This document shows positions 1 to 8,488 of a stretch of 64,000 nt of DNA, piece after piece. The notes beneath the pieces were generated by a model. It searched no databases, was not told the DNA's origin, and saw only the letters and a list, made by a program, of their open reading frames with translations. The stretch is taken from contig NZ_JOJP01000001.1 of the NCBI RefSeq assembly GCF_000710775.1, positions 3,594,693 to 3,658,692 on the forward strand, written 5' to 3'. Origin of the DNA: Endozoicomonas elysicola (lineage in GTDB: Bacteria; Pseudomonadota; Gammaproteobacteria; Pseudomonadales; Endozoicomonadaceae). Every line of letters starts with the position of its first letter. Positions within the stretch are counted from its first letter, which is position 1. The position numbers and the translations under genes were made by a program.

Positions 1-492
1 GATAACAAACAGCGCGTCTGGCAGACTACCCATATCCTTGATACCACCAAGGCTGCGATCCAGCTTTTCCAGATCACGGCTACGCATCAAAGCTTCTTTT
101 TTAGTCAGTCGCTCAAAAGTACCGTCATCACGCTGGCTTTCCAGGTCACGCAGACGCTTGATGGACTGTCGAATAGTCTTGTAGTTGGTCAGCATACCAC
201 CCAACCAGCGGTGATCAACGTAAGGCATACCACAACGGGTAGCTTCTTCACGAATGATCTTGCCAGCAGCGCGCTTGGTTCCAACAAACAGAACCTTGTT
301 CTTACCTTCAGCCAGCTTGCCGATAAACTGCAGAGCGCCATTAAAGGCAGGCAGGGTGTGCTCGAGGTTGATGATATGAATTTTGTTACGTGCACCAAAG
401 ATGAACTTGTTCATCTTCGGGTTCCAGTAACGAGTCTGGTGACCGAAATGTACGCCAGCCTTGAGCATGTCACGCATAGTGACTTGAGTCAT
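1..492 (-). CDS. rpsB: 30S ribosomal protein S2 (5' part; 3' end outside window)
   Basis: The minus strand from 492 reads [20 protein letters not shown] and continues with [16 protein letters not shown] and [16 protein letters not shown], the typical N-terminus of bacterial ribosomal protein S2, a component of the 30S head needed for S1 binding. The ATG at 492 is preceded by a good ribosome binding site (AGGAGA, 5 nt upstream). About 164 of roughly 245 residues are present; the rest, and presumably tsf, lie to the left of the window. S2 genes are usually next to and divergent from map; here map lies 13 kb away. Identification is secure. Confidence 0.97.
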   Translation of the reverse strand, partial: MTQVTMRDMLKAGVHFGHQTRYWNPKMNKFIFGARNKIHIINLEHTLPAFNGALQFIGKLAEGKNKVLFVGTKRAAGKIIREEATRCGMPYVDHRWLGGMLTNYKTIRQSIKRLRDLESQRDDGTFERLTKKEALMRSRDLEKLDRSLGGIKDMGSLPDALFVI

Positions 493-720
493 GGGAATCT
501 CCTGATTCAGGGTTATGCCTCCACACACCCCATGCATTCGACCAGGCTTTATTTCAAGAGAGACCTCTCGAGAGAAGCTCATTGAGAAAAGCCGGCACCC
601 AGAATGATGTGTCGGTGTATGTGAGATCTATTTTCAATAGTAAATTTTTTAATGAGACTCGCTTCATCCAGCCCTGAGGCTGAACTTAATGTATCTCATC
701 TCGAAATCGAGTGGCGCTTT
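493..720 (-). promoter_or_regulatory. rpsB 5' leader, candidate S2 autoregulatory region
   Basis: The roughly 230 bases upstream of rpsB on the minus strand contain a GC-rich hairpin with a CTCTCGAGAG core (about 555-575) and a G-rich GGGGTGTGTGGAGG segment some 25 nt before the ribosome binding site. Gammaproteobacterial rpsB mRNAs carry a structured leader through which S2 represses its own operon. The position and the G-rich single-stranded segment fit such a leader, but I could not check the fold against a covariance model. The rest of the gap to 864 (promoter side of both genes) shows nothing else that I recognise. Confidence 0.45.
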
Positions 721-864
721 ATACCATATCCAGGCAATTTTCGAAACTTTTTCTATTTATTAAGAACTAATAACACTCCTGTAGCACTTTTCGGATCATT
801 GTGAATTGCGCAAACGAAGTCTTTCTATTGAACCCATGCTGTTTGTAACGGAGACTCTATTTGT

Positions 865-1491
865 ATGATAAGCCAGAACGCACCAACTGGAATCACGATA
901 GCCAATACACTTATTCATGGTCATCGCTCTACTGAACAGCGACCAGAAAGCCCGAAAACCAGCCACCAACTCAAACCAATAGCCAACTCTACCGGAGGGG
1001 CTATTCTAGAGCATAGAGAATGCTCAGAAGCCTCCCCACTACCCTCCAACCTTGTAAAAAATACTGAACCCGCCAATGTTAGAACCCACCCACCCCTCAT
1101 GAAGCCAATGGATCAACTCGCAGGAATGATGACCAAGTTAGGCCCTAGTAACCCTGCATCAATACGGACACCGCGAAATAGTGTAGATTTTTCAGATTCA
1201 CATCAGGTGGAATCCACTCGACGTGCAAAAAAAAGGAAGCTAACAACATCACCTGCGTTAGAGCAGCCTCCCTCAGAGAAACGCTTAAAGCTACCCGTTA
1301 TGGTTGAAAAAGCAATCCACCCACAGGAAGCTTTTTATCACGCAAAAACATCTTCTCCAGCAACTCCTGGGGTTCGTGAATTCCCCTCCCATTCTCAGCA
1401 TCCACTCAACACCAGGGAACTCATATCAAAACTGGAAATACTACATCAAGACAGATATCCACTTCTTCTTGAAGAGAGAAGCCAAGAATAA
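865..1491 (+). CDS. Hypothetical disordered protein with basic, NLS-like cluster
   Basis: 208 residues, not recognised. The composition is rich in Pro, Ser, Thr, His and Lys with almost no hydrophobic stretches, so it is probably largely unstructured. There is no signal peptide or membrane segment. Residues 119-126 (RRAKKRKL) form a strongly basic cluster, followed 12 residues later by a second one (EKRLKL, 138-143), which resembles a bipartite nuclear localisation signal. The C-terminal 30 residues (RELISKLEILHQDRYPLLLEE) could form a helix. A GGAG sits about 11 nt before the ATG. It converges on gpgS with a 23-nt gap. It could be a secreted effector or simply a lineage-specific orphan; expression is unproven. 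Confidence 0.5.
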   Translation: MISQNAPTGITIANTLIHGHRSTEQRPESPKTSHQLKPIANSTGGAILEHRECSEASPLPSNLVKNTEPANVRTHPPLMKPMDQLAGMMTKLGPSNPASIRTPRNSVDFSDSHQVESTRRAKKRKLTTSPALEQPPSEKRLKLPVMVEKAIHPQEAFYHAKTSSPATPGVREFPSHSQHPLNTRELISKLEILHQDRYPLLLEERSQE

Positions 1492-1514
1492 CAGGAGTTC
1501 TCAACAAAAGAGCT

Positions 1515-2732
1515 CTACAAATTGCTATTATCCTCCTCAACAGCATCATACAGCCGCTCCAATATATCCGGAACAGCAGACATCACTCGGTTCCAACTTG
1601 GAATAAAGGGTCGTTCCATGGGGTTTTCAAGGAAGTGCTGACCTGCCTCCATGATATTTCTGGCAAACAGCTCAACGGCCCGCTCCTCACTGTCACGGTC
1701 GACATATAACCCGTTAATCATGGCGTCATCGTAATAGGACTCGATAAAGTCCAGTGCGACTCGGTAGTACGTTGCTTTAATAGTTCTGAAGGTTTCCGTA
1801 TTAAACTGAACACCATTGGTCGCCAGTTTACGAAAAATAGCCTTGATGATGTCATGGCTCATTTTTGACAACCCCCGACTCACATCACCTTCAGACAGGG
1901 GCTGATGCTTATGGTCGTAAATATCCGCAATATCCACCTGACAGAGGCGCTTGCTGGAATAATTTCGCTTGACCTCCGACAGCACACCGATCTCCAGCCC
2001 CCAGTCACTGGGAATCCGGATATCGTTAAACACACTGGTTCTCATGGAGAATTCACCCGCCAGGGGGTAACGGAAGCTGTCCAGATATTCGAGATACTCC
2101 ATAGGCCCGAGGATTTTTTTCAGAGCCCTTAATAGAGGCGTAACCAGCAGGCGGCTCACCCTTCCATTTAACTTATTATCAGCAATTCGCGCATAGTATC
2201 CTTTGCAGAAGTCGTAACTGAACGCTGGATTAGCGACCGGATACAGCAGTTTAGCCAGAAGATCCCGCTGATAGGTCACAATATCGCAATCATGCAGCGC
2301 GACAGCTTCAGACTTTGCTGACGCCAGCACATAGCCATAACAATACCAGACATTCCGCCCCTTCCCCGGTTCTCTGGGCGCCAGCCCTTTACTGGCCAGC
2401 AACACATCAATTTCCTGTAACTTGGGACCGTCCTGCCAGAGAATACGGTGATGCTGATCGAGCCGTCCAAAAAAATCTTTGGCATAGGCAAACTGCTCTT
2501 GATCGGCACGATCCAGTCCAATCACAATTTCAGAGAGATAACGAACCTGGCTCAGCTCTTCGACAATATGCCCCAATGCTGGCCCTTCCAGCTCTGAAAA
2601 CAGTGAAGGCAACACCAGAGACATCGGGCGCTGACGAGAGAACGCCAACAGATCATGCTCCATGTCTTCAGTTGATCGAACTCTCAAATTATGAAAATTG
2701 GTAATAATTCCATTCTGATAAAAGTCACCCAT
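1515..2732 (-). CDS. gpgS: Glucosyl-3-phosphoglycerate synthase (GT81-type glycosyltransferase)
   Basis: 405 residues opening with MGDFYQNGIITNFHNL, typical of the GpgS family. The enzyme transfers glucose from an NDP-glucose to 3-phosphoglycerate, giving glucosyl-3-phosphoglycerate, the first step to the compatible solute glucosylglycerate. The GT-A metal-binding motif is visible (HDCDIV), as are SLVLPSLFSE near residue 37 and a DWGLEIGVL segment typical of the family. It is the last gene of a minus-strand operon galU-phosphatase-gpgS, 37 nt after the phosphatase stop. The neighbouring GalU can supply UDP-glucose. A mannosyl-specific activity cannot be excluded from sequence alone, but the first residues and the neighbours favour the glucosyl enzyme. 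Confidence 0.85.
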   Translation of the reverse strand: MGDFYQNGIITNFHNLRVRSTEDMEHDLLAFSRQRPMSLVLPSLFSELEGPALGHIVEELSQVRYLSEIVIGLDRADQEQFAYAKDFFGRLDQHHRILWQDGPKLQEIDVLLASKGLAPREPGKGRNVWYCYGYVLASAKSEAVALHDCDIVTYQRDLLAKLLYPVANPAFSYDFCKGYYARIADNKLNGRVSRLLVTPLLRALKKILGPMEYLEYLDSFRYPLAGEFSMRTSVFNDIRIPSDWGLEIGVLSEVKRNYSSKRLCQVDIADIYDHKHQPLSEGDVSRGLSKMSHDIIKAIFRKLATNGVQFNTETFRTIKATYYRVALDFIESYYDDAMINGLYVDRDSEERAVELFARNIMEAGQHFLENPMERPFIPSWNRVMSAVPDILERLYDAVEEDNSNL

Positions 2733-2769
2733 TACCGCATCCTTTCTCAGCTGTTATTAGAATTTTTTT

Positions 2770-3585
2770 TCATCTTTTACTCAGCAATTCGAGGATGGCT
2801 TGATTCCAACCCTCAGGACCAACCCCCCGGGTTTTAACCACCTTAGCGATATGCCCCACCTCCGGTTCAAGGCCGTGCTCTGAACGGATAAGCACCGGAT
2901 AATCCACCGCTTCAAGCATCGGCAAGTCGTTCATCCCATCACCAAGAGCACAGGTCTGAAAGGTATCTTCCGGGTATTCCTGCCAATACTTTTTCAGAAG
3001 CGCCTGCAATGCCAGCCCTTTATTACCTTTTCCGGAAACATGGTAAAAACGCCCCCCCCTTGTCAGATGAAGCCCTTCAGATTCCAGCAATCCGACAAAC
3101 TCCGGCAGCACTGAGTGACTATCAAGCCAGACCAGAGGCTCACTGGCCTTACGGGTCATGGCTTTACCAGCTTCATCTCGTGATAACCCGGTAACCTCGG
3201 CCACCTGCTCCACAGTTAAATCGCCAAACCCTTTAAATCGAAAACCATGCTGACGCCGGATATTGGACAAAATTCGGCGTATGCTCCGATAAGGCTGGCC
3301 ATGAAAAAAGTGGGTGGGTTCTGTTTCGCAGGAGTCCCGAAAACAGCCTGCAGGGATCGTTGTCACCATGCCATTTTCAGTAATAAACGGCTGCTCTACC
3401 CCCATTTCCCGCTGAATAACAGCCGCCTCTGCCAGTGTTTTACTGGTATTAAAAATGACCGGTATTTCACGTTCACACAGCAATTTCAAGGCAGGCTGAG
3501 CAGCAGCCCAGCTATAGCTGTCATGATCAAGCAGAGAGCCATCAAGATCGGTAAAAACCAGAATTCTCAGCGTTTTTACTTCCAT
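2770..3585 (-). CDS. HAD-IIB phosphatase, glucosyl-/mannosyl-3-phosphoglycerate phosphatase
   Basis: About 271 residues of the HAD-IIB family, MpgP/YedP branch. It should remove the phosphate from glucosyl-3-phosphoglycerate to give glucosylglycerate. HAD motif I is VFTDLDGSLLD near the N-terminus (nucleophile and acid/base Asp), motif II is the NTSKT segment, and motif IV is ALGDGMNDLPML near the C-terminus. The best start is the ATG at 3585, 15 nt after the galU stop; a GTG at 3600 would add five residues and abut that stop. The gene lies between galU and gpgS on the same strand, so it very probably serves the same pathway. Substrate preference between glucosyl and mannosyl forms is inferred from context. 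Confidence 0.82.
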   Translation of the reverse strand: MEVKTLRILVFTDLDGSLLDHDSYSWAAAQPALKLLCEREIPVIFNTSKTLAEAAVIQREMGVEQPFITENGMVTTIPAGCFRDSCETEPTHFFHGQPYRSIRRILSNIRRQHGFRFKGFGDLTVEQVAEVTGLSRDEAGKAMTRKASEPLVWLDSHSVLPEFVGLLESEGLHLTRGGRFYHVSGKGNKGLALQALLKKYWQEYPEDTFQTCALGDGMNDLPMLEAVDYPVLIRSEHGLEPEVGHIAKVVKTRGVGPEGWNQAILELLSKR

Positions 3586-3600
3586 CAAAAAACCATCCAC

Positions 3601-4425
3601 TCAGCCAAAACGCTTTTGATAAATGGCATTGGTTGCCTCGACAAAACCACCAATACTGCCGCAATCAAATCGCTTACCCTGAAATTTACAGGCAATCACA
3701 CAACCACTCCTGGCCTGAGTCAAAATGGCATCCGTGAGCTGCACCTCACCGTTTTTCCCAGCTTCCGTATTGGCAATAATGTCAAAGATATCGGGGGTCA
3801 GAACGTAACGTCCAATCACGGCAAGATTGCTGGGCGCCTCAGAAGGAGCCGGCTTCTCAACCATGTCCGTCACCCGAATCAATTGTTCATCCAGAGCCTC
3901 CCCCACAATCACACCATATTTTTCAGTTTCTGCCTCTGGCACTTCCTGAACCGCAAGAATTGTGCAACGAAACTGCTTATAAAGATTAACCAGCTGAGCC
4001 ATCACCAATGGCCCCTCATCATTCATACAAAGATCATCAGCAAGAATGACACCGAAGGGCTGATCACCAATTAATGTCTTTCCGCAGGCAATGGCATGCC
4101 CCAGCCCCAGCATCTGATTCTGCCGTGTATAAGAGAATGTACATGCCGACATCACATCCCGAATCGAAGACAGTTTCTCTTCCTTACCACTTCCCGCAAT
4201 CTCGGCCTCAAGCTCATAGTTAATATCGAAGTGATCAGGTATCGCCCGCTTATTACGGCCATTCACAAAACCAAGATCCGTTAATCCGGCTTCCATAGCC
4301 TCCTCAACGCCATATTGAATCAGTGGTTTGTCAACAATTGGGAGCATTTCTTTAGGCATGGACTTGGTGGCCGGTAGAAATCGTGTTCCATAACCGGCAA
4401 CAGGAAAGAGACATTTTGAAATCAT
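3601..4425 (-). CDS. galU: UTP-glucose-1-phosphate uridylyltransferase
   Basis: 274 residues, normal GalU length. The enzyme makes UDP-glucose from UTP and glucose-1-phosphate in the cytosol. The nucleotide-binding signature near the N-terminus (PVAGYGTRFLPATKSMPKEM) and the VDKPLIQY motif are intact, followed by VLADDLC and VEKP motifs. It is the first gene of the operon with the phosphatase and gpgS, so it may be dedicated to supplying UDP-glucose for glucosylglycerate, though it can also serve envelope polysaccharide synthesis. A 138-nt region separates it from the divergent GH13 phosphorylase, so both directions could share regulation. Confidence 0.95.
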   Translation of the reverse strand: MISKCLFPVAGYGTRFLPATKSMPKEMLPIVDKPLIQYGVEEAMEAGLTDLGFVNGRNKRAIPDHFDINYELEAEIAGSGKEEKLSSIRDVMSACTFSYTRQNQMLGLGHAIACGKTLIGDQPFGVILADDLCMNDEGPLVMAQLVNLYKQFRCTILAVQEVPEAETEKYGVIVGEALDEQLIRVTDMVEKPAPSEAPSNLAVIGRYVLTPDIFDIIANTEAGKNGEVQLTDAILTQARSGCVIACKFQGKRFDCGSIGGFVEATNAIYQKRFG

Positions 4426-4563
4426 TCAATAACTCCATTTACTGATTTATCAATTGCACATTTACTGCAAAACAAAGCAGATCCCGTGCCAAGGTTATAT
4501 GGCACAACTCATGCTTCCGATAAAGAGAGTAAACAAGATGGCCTTTATTTCAGGAGATGCACA

Positions 4564-6300
4564 GTGCAAAGCTACCCACCTATCTTTGCTTCATTTCACC
4601 AGACGCTGTCACAACTTCTAAAACTCCCATATGGAGACAAGTCTGAGGATCTGGCCAGCATCATTGTCCTTCGGGTAGAACACTTCCTTCTCAACAACGC
4701 GCACCAACATTTTCCAACATGGTCAGAACAGGATATCTATCTGATCACCTATGGTGACAGCATCATTGACGGAGAAAAAAAACCACTCAACACCTTAAAT
4801 TCATTCCTTAAAAAGCAGCTAAAACAACTGATTTCAACTGTTCATATACTACCCTATTTCCCTTTTAGTTCGGATGACGGTTTTTCAGTCATTGATTATC
4901 TGCAAGTTAATCCAGCACTGGGACGCTGGAAGGATATCAGCGCCATAGCCAAGGATTACCGGGTGATGACAGATCTGGTCATTAATCACGTATCCAGGGA
5001 AAGTCTTTGGTTTGCAGACTTTGTCAGTGGCACCCAACCTGGCAGGGATTACTTTATTGAACAAACTCCGGAAACAGACCTGACCATGGTCACCCGCCCC
5101 AGAAACTCCCCCCTTCTGATCCCGACCCAGACGCGCCGCGGAACCCGCCATGTTTGGGCAACGTTCAGCGAAGACCAGATAGACCTCAATTTCAGAAATC
5201 CTGATGTACTGATAAAAATAGTCGATGTTGTGCTTTTCTATCTTGCACAAGGCACCAGTGTGATTCGGCTTGATGCCATCGCCTTTCTATGGAAAGAGCT
5301 CAATACAACCTGTGTGCACCTGCCAGAAACTCATACCATCGTAAAATTAATGAGAGTAATCATCGAAAAAGTCAGACCCGGCGCGCTACTGCTAACAGAA
5401 ACAAATGTACCTGATAAGGAAAACTTCAGTTACTTTTCCCATGGCAATGAAGCCCACATGGTATACCAGTTTGCCCTGCCCCCGCTGATCCTTCATGCAC
5501 TAAACAGAGGCACAGAGAAACATCTGGCGCACTGGGCAAGGGCATTACCAGAATACCCCAAGGGATGTACTGTATTGAATTTTACAGCATCTCACGATGG
5601 CATAGGACTACGCCCCCTGGAAGGACTCGTTCCTGATAATGAAGTCTCGGAACTGGTGGACAGCATGCATAGATTCGGTGGTTTTGTGAGTGTTCGCACG
5701 CTGGAAGATCAGAGCGAGAAGCCCTATGAAATCAACATTGCCCTGTTTGATGCCATGAAAGGCACTCGCCGTGGTGAAGATCACTGGCAAGCACAGCGTT
5801 TTCTCTGCTCACAGATTATCATGCTCGGCATGAAAGGCATTCCAGCAATGTATATTCACAGTCTGCTGGCCACACCAAACGATCTTTCGGGTGTTGAAAG
5901 CTCTGGCCGAACCCGCTCTATCAATCGTCGTAGATGGGATCTCAAAGATCTGATGACAGAACTGAATAACCCGGTTTCAACACAAAGTATGATTTTCAAA
6001 ACCCTGAAAGAAATCATTGAGATCCGTAGAAAAGAAAGCTGCTTCCACCCTGACAACCCACAAGCCATTATTGATATAGCCCCAGGTATTTTCGCTTTTT
6101 CAAGAACCGAACCAAAAACCGGAAAACACCTGATTGCTATTCATAACCTGACTCATACCCATATGAAACATTGTCTGAAAAAATACAGAAACTGGTTTGA
6201 ACTGCTTGGGAAAAAGCCCTTTGTTTCAGATCACTTAAAACCCTATGAGGCCCTGTGGCTGATTCCTCCTCCCAAAAGCTACACCCCCCAATCAGATTAA
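4564..6300 (+). CDS. GH13_18 phosphorylase, probable glucosylglycerate phosphorylase (sucrose phosphorylase family)
   Basis: 578 residues with a GH13 TIM barrel. The catalytic Asp lies in VIRLDAIAFLWKE, the acid/base Glu in LLTETNVPDKEN and the third acidic residue in FTASHDGIGLRP, the sucrose-phosphorylase-like pattern. The subfamily splits glycosides with phosphate, releasing glucose-1-phosphate. Members related to E. coli YcjM act on glucosylglycerate, and the divergent galU-phosphatase-gpgS operon makes exactly that compound, so that substrate is favoured over sucrose. The start is taken as the GTG at 4564, which has an AGGAGA 7 nt upstream; a GTG at 4486 would add 26 residues without family similarity. 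The product glucose-1-phosphate could return to GalU. Confidence 0.78.
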   Translation: MQSYPPIFASFHQTLSQLLKLPYGDKSEDLASIIVLRVEHFLLNNAHQHFPTWSEQDIYLITYGDSIIDGEKKPLNTLNSFLKKQLKQLISTVHILPYFPFSSDDGFSVIDYLQVNPALGRWKDISAIAKDYRVMTDLVINHVSRESLWFADFVSGTQPGRDYFIEQTPETDLTMVTRPRNSPLLIPTQTRRGTRHVWATFSEDQIDLNFRNPDVLIKIVDVVLFYLAQGTSVIRLDAIAFLWKELNTTCVHLPETHTIVKLMRVIIEKVRPGALLLTETNVPDKENFSYFSHGNEAHMVYQFALPPLILHALNRGTEKHLAHWARALPEYPKGCTVLNFTASHDGIGLRPLEGLVPDNEVSELVDSMHRFGGFVSVRTLEDQSEKPYEINIALFDAMKGTRRGEDHWQAQRFLCSQIIMLGMKGIPAMYIHSLLATPNDLSGVESSGRTRSINRRRWDLKDLMTELNNPVSTQSMIFKTLKEIIEIRRKESCFHPDNPQAIIDIAPGIFAFSRTEPKTGKHLIAIHNLTHTHMKHCLKKYRNWFELLGKKPFVSDHLKPYEALWLIPPPKSYTPQSD

Positions 6301-6837
6301 TACAATCGGCAAACTTGCTTTATATCACAGACACTTATGAGTAAAAAACAAGATAATCTTTAGGGTAAACATTAAGCCCTACATTAACATTTTTGCAGGG
6401 AAAGCCAGCAAAGCCAAGCCTGTTTTTGTTCAATTGATTTACTACGTAAACCCTACAGTACAGCGGAATTCTTCTTAACTAACGAGAATAGAGAACAAAT
6501 GCTTACCTCCAATATATGACGATTAACTTGTCAACTTATCAAACCTGAAAACATTCAAAAACAATACACAAGTAAGAACTTCCTTACTAAGGATTACCTC
6601 ACTTCTATCAAGACATCCCGTAGTAAGCCCAACAAGCAATAATCAACCACAAAGTTAAAAGATACTTTTTAGAATCACCAAACAAATCACAAACAACAAT
6701 AAGCTAGCCACTACGGCTATCTAAAATGGCTTTATTAGTTAAATTAACTCCATGCACACTCAATAAGATGGAACTATATTCTTTCACCACGGTCAATCAA
6801 CAAAGCAGATAACTTACCTCAAATCAGAGTTTAAGCG
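6301..6837. other. AT-rich intergenic region
   Basis: 537 bases between the phosphorylase and a secreted protein gene. It is AT-rich, has stops in all frames, and contains several copies of short words such as GTAAACCCTA and TAAGCCCTAC around 6361-6455. I see no tRNA, no convincing terminator and no conserved operator. It probably holds the promoter of the downstream gene. Confidence 0.5.
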
Positions 6838-8388
6838 ATGAACAGAATCCCTGGCAGCCTGTTATTGTGCGCCTTATTTATTTCAATTCCGTATATAGAA
6901 ACAGTAGAAGCAAGAAACCCCACACGAACAGAGCCAATCCAGGTTGAACATAACCATGGACACTATTCACCTTCTGGCTATTATCATGAAAAAATGCCCA
7001 GAGCTGATCTGGAAACAGCATTACCTCCCGTTGTCAATGTTACACCGGACAGTACCGATGAATTGAATATCAATCTATCCAACAAAACAGAAATTGAAAA
7101 ACAATATATACAGGCTTTCTATATGAGGGGTGAGCGTGATGGAGACATCCTGCTCTCAACCATTGATAGACTGCATAGCAGGCTCAGAGATTTAACCGTT
7201 GTGGCTTCAGAAATCCAGAAAGCTTCTGACGAAAGCATTCTTCAACCAATACCAGTGAAAGAATTTCTCAGCAATGTGAGAACGTTCAAACAGGAGTCCA
7301 ATTTATTTTTGGAGGACGTCAACAACCTGGAAAACTTTCCCACCCTGAGGCCCGACATAACGGTTGATCCAGAACATCAGGTTGATATGCTACCTCTGGT
7401 TCACCAGTATCAATCAGCACTGCGAAGACTGGACTCTCAGGTCAGCGAACTTCACTTCACCATTGTTCTCCCAAATGGCATTTTTCATCAGCAGCTCGGG
7501 ATTAACAGTGATCAGCTAAAAGGAATGTCTCTTTATACCTCTGATCAAATATCTGACATGAAACGCAACATCCTGCAACTCAGAGCCATGCGCACCCAGG
7601 ATAAGCGCGTCATTGATGAGGGAATCAACCGCTTCACCAAAGATGCCATTGAAACCTTCATTGATACTTTTGGCACTTCCGAAAGGTACAGAACCATGTC
7701 CGACCCGGAAGGCAGCAAAAGAGCCAAAGAGATGCTGATGGATGCATTCTGGGCAAGATCCTACATCCGGGCCACCTACGGCATTCAGATAGGCTGTATC
7801 CCTGTTGAATACGATAAGCGTATTTTCAACCTAGATTATTACCTCAATGATATGACTGTTGGAGCCGCCCCCATATACGACCAGAACAAGCTCATGCGCT
7901 ATTCAAACCTTGCCCAGGAAGCCATGGTGACCATAGAGAATTCTGCCAGTAAAAAGTGGTCCTCTGTCAGCTCATGGATAACCTGGGTTGCCGGTAAATC
8001 CAATGAGATGGACACTAAATACTTCATCATTGCCCTGATCAAAAAAGACATTGATGAAGAGCTGGCTATCAGCCGTTCAGGTGGGCTGAGAAAAGTTCGT
8101 GACGGATATCGCCATCATTACCTTAGTTCTGATATGGGCCGTGCTCTATATCAAGTAAAAGCCAGACAGGTATTCACCTCCCCAACCGAGATGGATGAAG
8201 ATGATATCGAAAGTGATGTCATGGTCGTTGAGGCAGGGACACTCAAAGGTGCTGTTGCCATGTGCATTAACGCCTTGGAAAATCAGGAAAACCGTCTCGA
8301 TGAAGCACGAAAGTTGCAAAGCGTGGTTGATGAACTGACAAGGGGCAATGTCTATTCTGACCGCAGAAAAAGGCGCCAGGGCTTCTAA
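6838..8388 (+). CDS. Hypothetical secreted protein, mostly helical
   Basis: 516 residues, family not recognised. A signal peptide is clear (residues 1 to about 25: basic MNR, hydrophobic core LLLCALFIS, cleavage near VEA). The mature part is charged and predicted mainly helical, with heptad-like stretches around residues 100-180 and 225-275, and ends in a basic RRKRRQGF tail. There is no second membrane segment, so it is likely periplasmic or exported further. A terminator-like hairpin (8421-8442) separates it from the two paralogous secreted genes that follow on the same strand. Its sequence is unrelated to theirs, but the shared location suggests a common process. Confidence 0.6.
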   Translation: MNRIPGSLLLCALFISIPYIETVEARNPTRTEPIQVEHNHGHYSPSGYYHEKMPRADLETALPPVVNVTPDSTDELNINLSNKTEIEKQYIQAFYMRGERDGDILLSTIDRLHSRLRDLTVVASEIQKASDESILQPIPVKEFLSNVRTFKQESNLFLEDVNNLENFPTLRPDITVDPEHQVDMLPLVHQYQSALRRLDSQVSELHFTIVLPNGIFHQQLGINSDQLKGMSLYTSDQISDMKRNILQLRAMRTQDKRVIDEGINRFTKDAIETFIDTFGTSERYRTMSDPEGSKRAKEMLMDAFWARSYIRATYGIQIGCIPVEYDKRIFNLDYYLNDMTVGAAPIYDQNKLMRYSNLAQEAMVTIENSASKKWSSVSSWITWVAGKSNEMDTKYFIIALIKKDIDEELAISRSGGLRKVRDGYRHHYLSSDMGRALYQVKARQVFTSPTEMDEDDIESDVMVVEAGTLKGAVAMCINALENQENRLDEARKLQSVVDELTRGNVYSDRRKRRQGF

Positions 8389-8420
8389 CCCGGTTGACTC
8401 TAAAAATATAGTGGTTAGGT

Positions 8421-8442
8421 GAGTACCCGGAAATGGGTACTC
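8421..8442 (+). terminator. Hairpin after the 6838-8388 gene
   Basis: A perfect 8-bp stem (GAGTACCC / GGGTACTC) with a 6-nt loop 32 nt after the stop codon. The tail is ATTTGC, not a full T-run, so termination strength is uncertain. Confidence 0.5.
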
Positions 8443-8488
8443 ATTTGCAAAATAATTATCTTATTAAAAATTTTCGCAGGTCATTTTA

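Noticed and set aside
211..585. 124-residue plus-strand frame opposite rpsB
   Set aside because: Antisense shadow of the conserved rpsB frame; no ribosome binding site and no protein-like composition.
3247..4074. 275-residue plus-strand frame over the phosphatase and galU
   Set aside because: Antisense to two well-conserved genes; composition is that of a complement frame.
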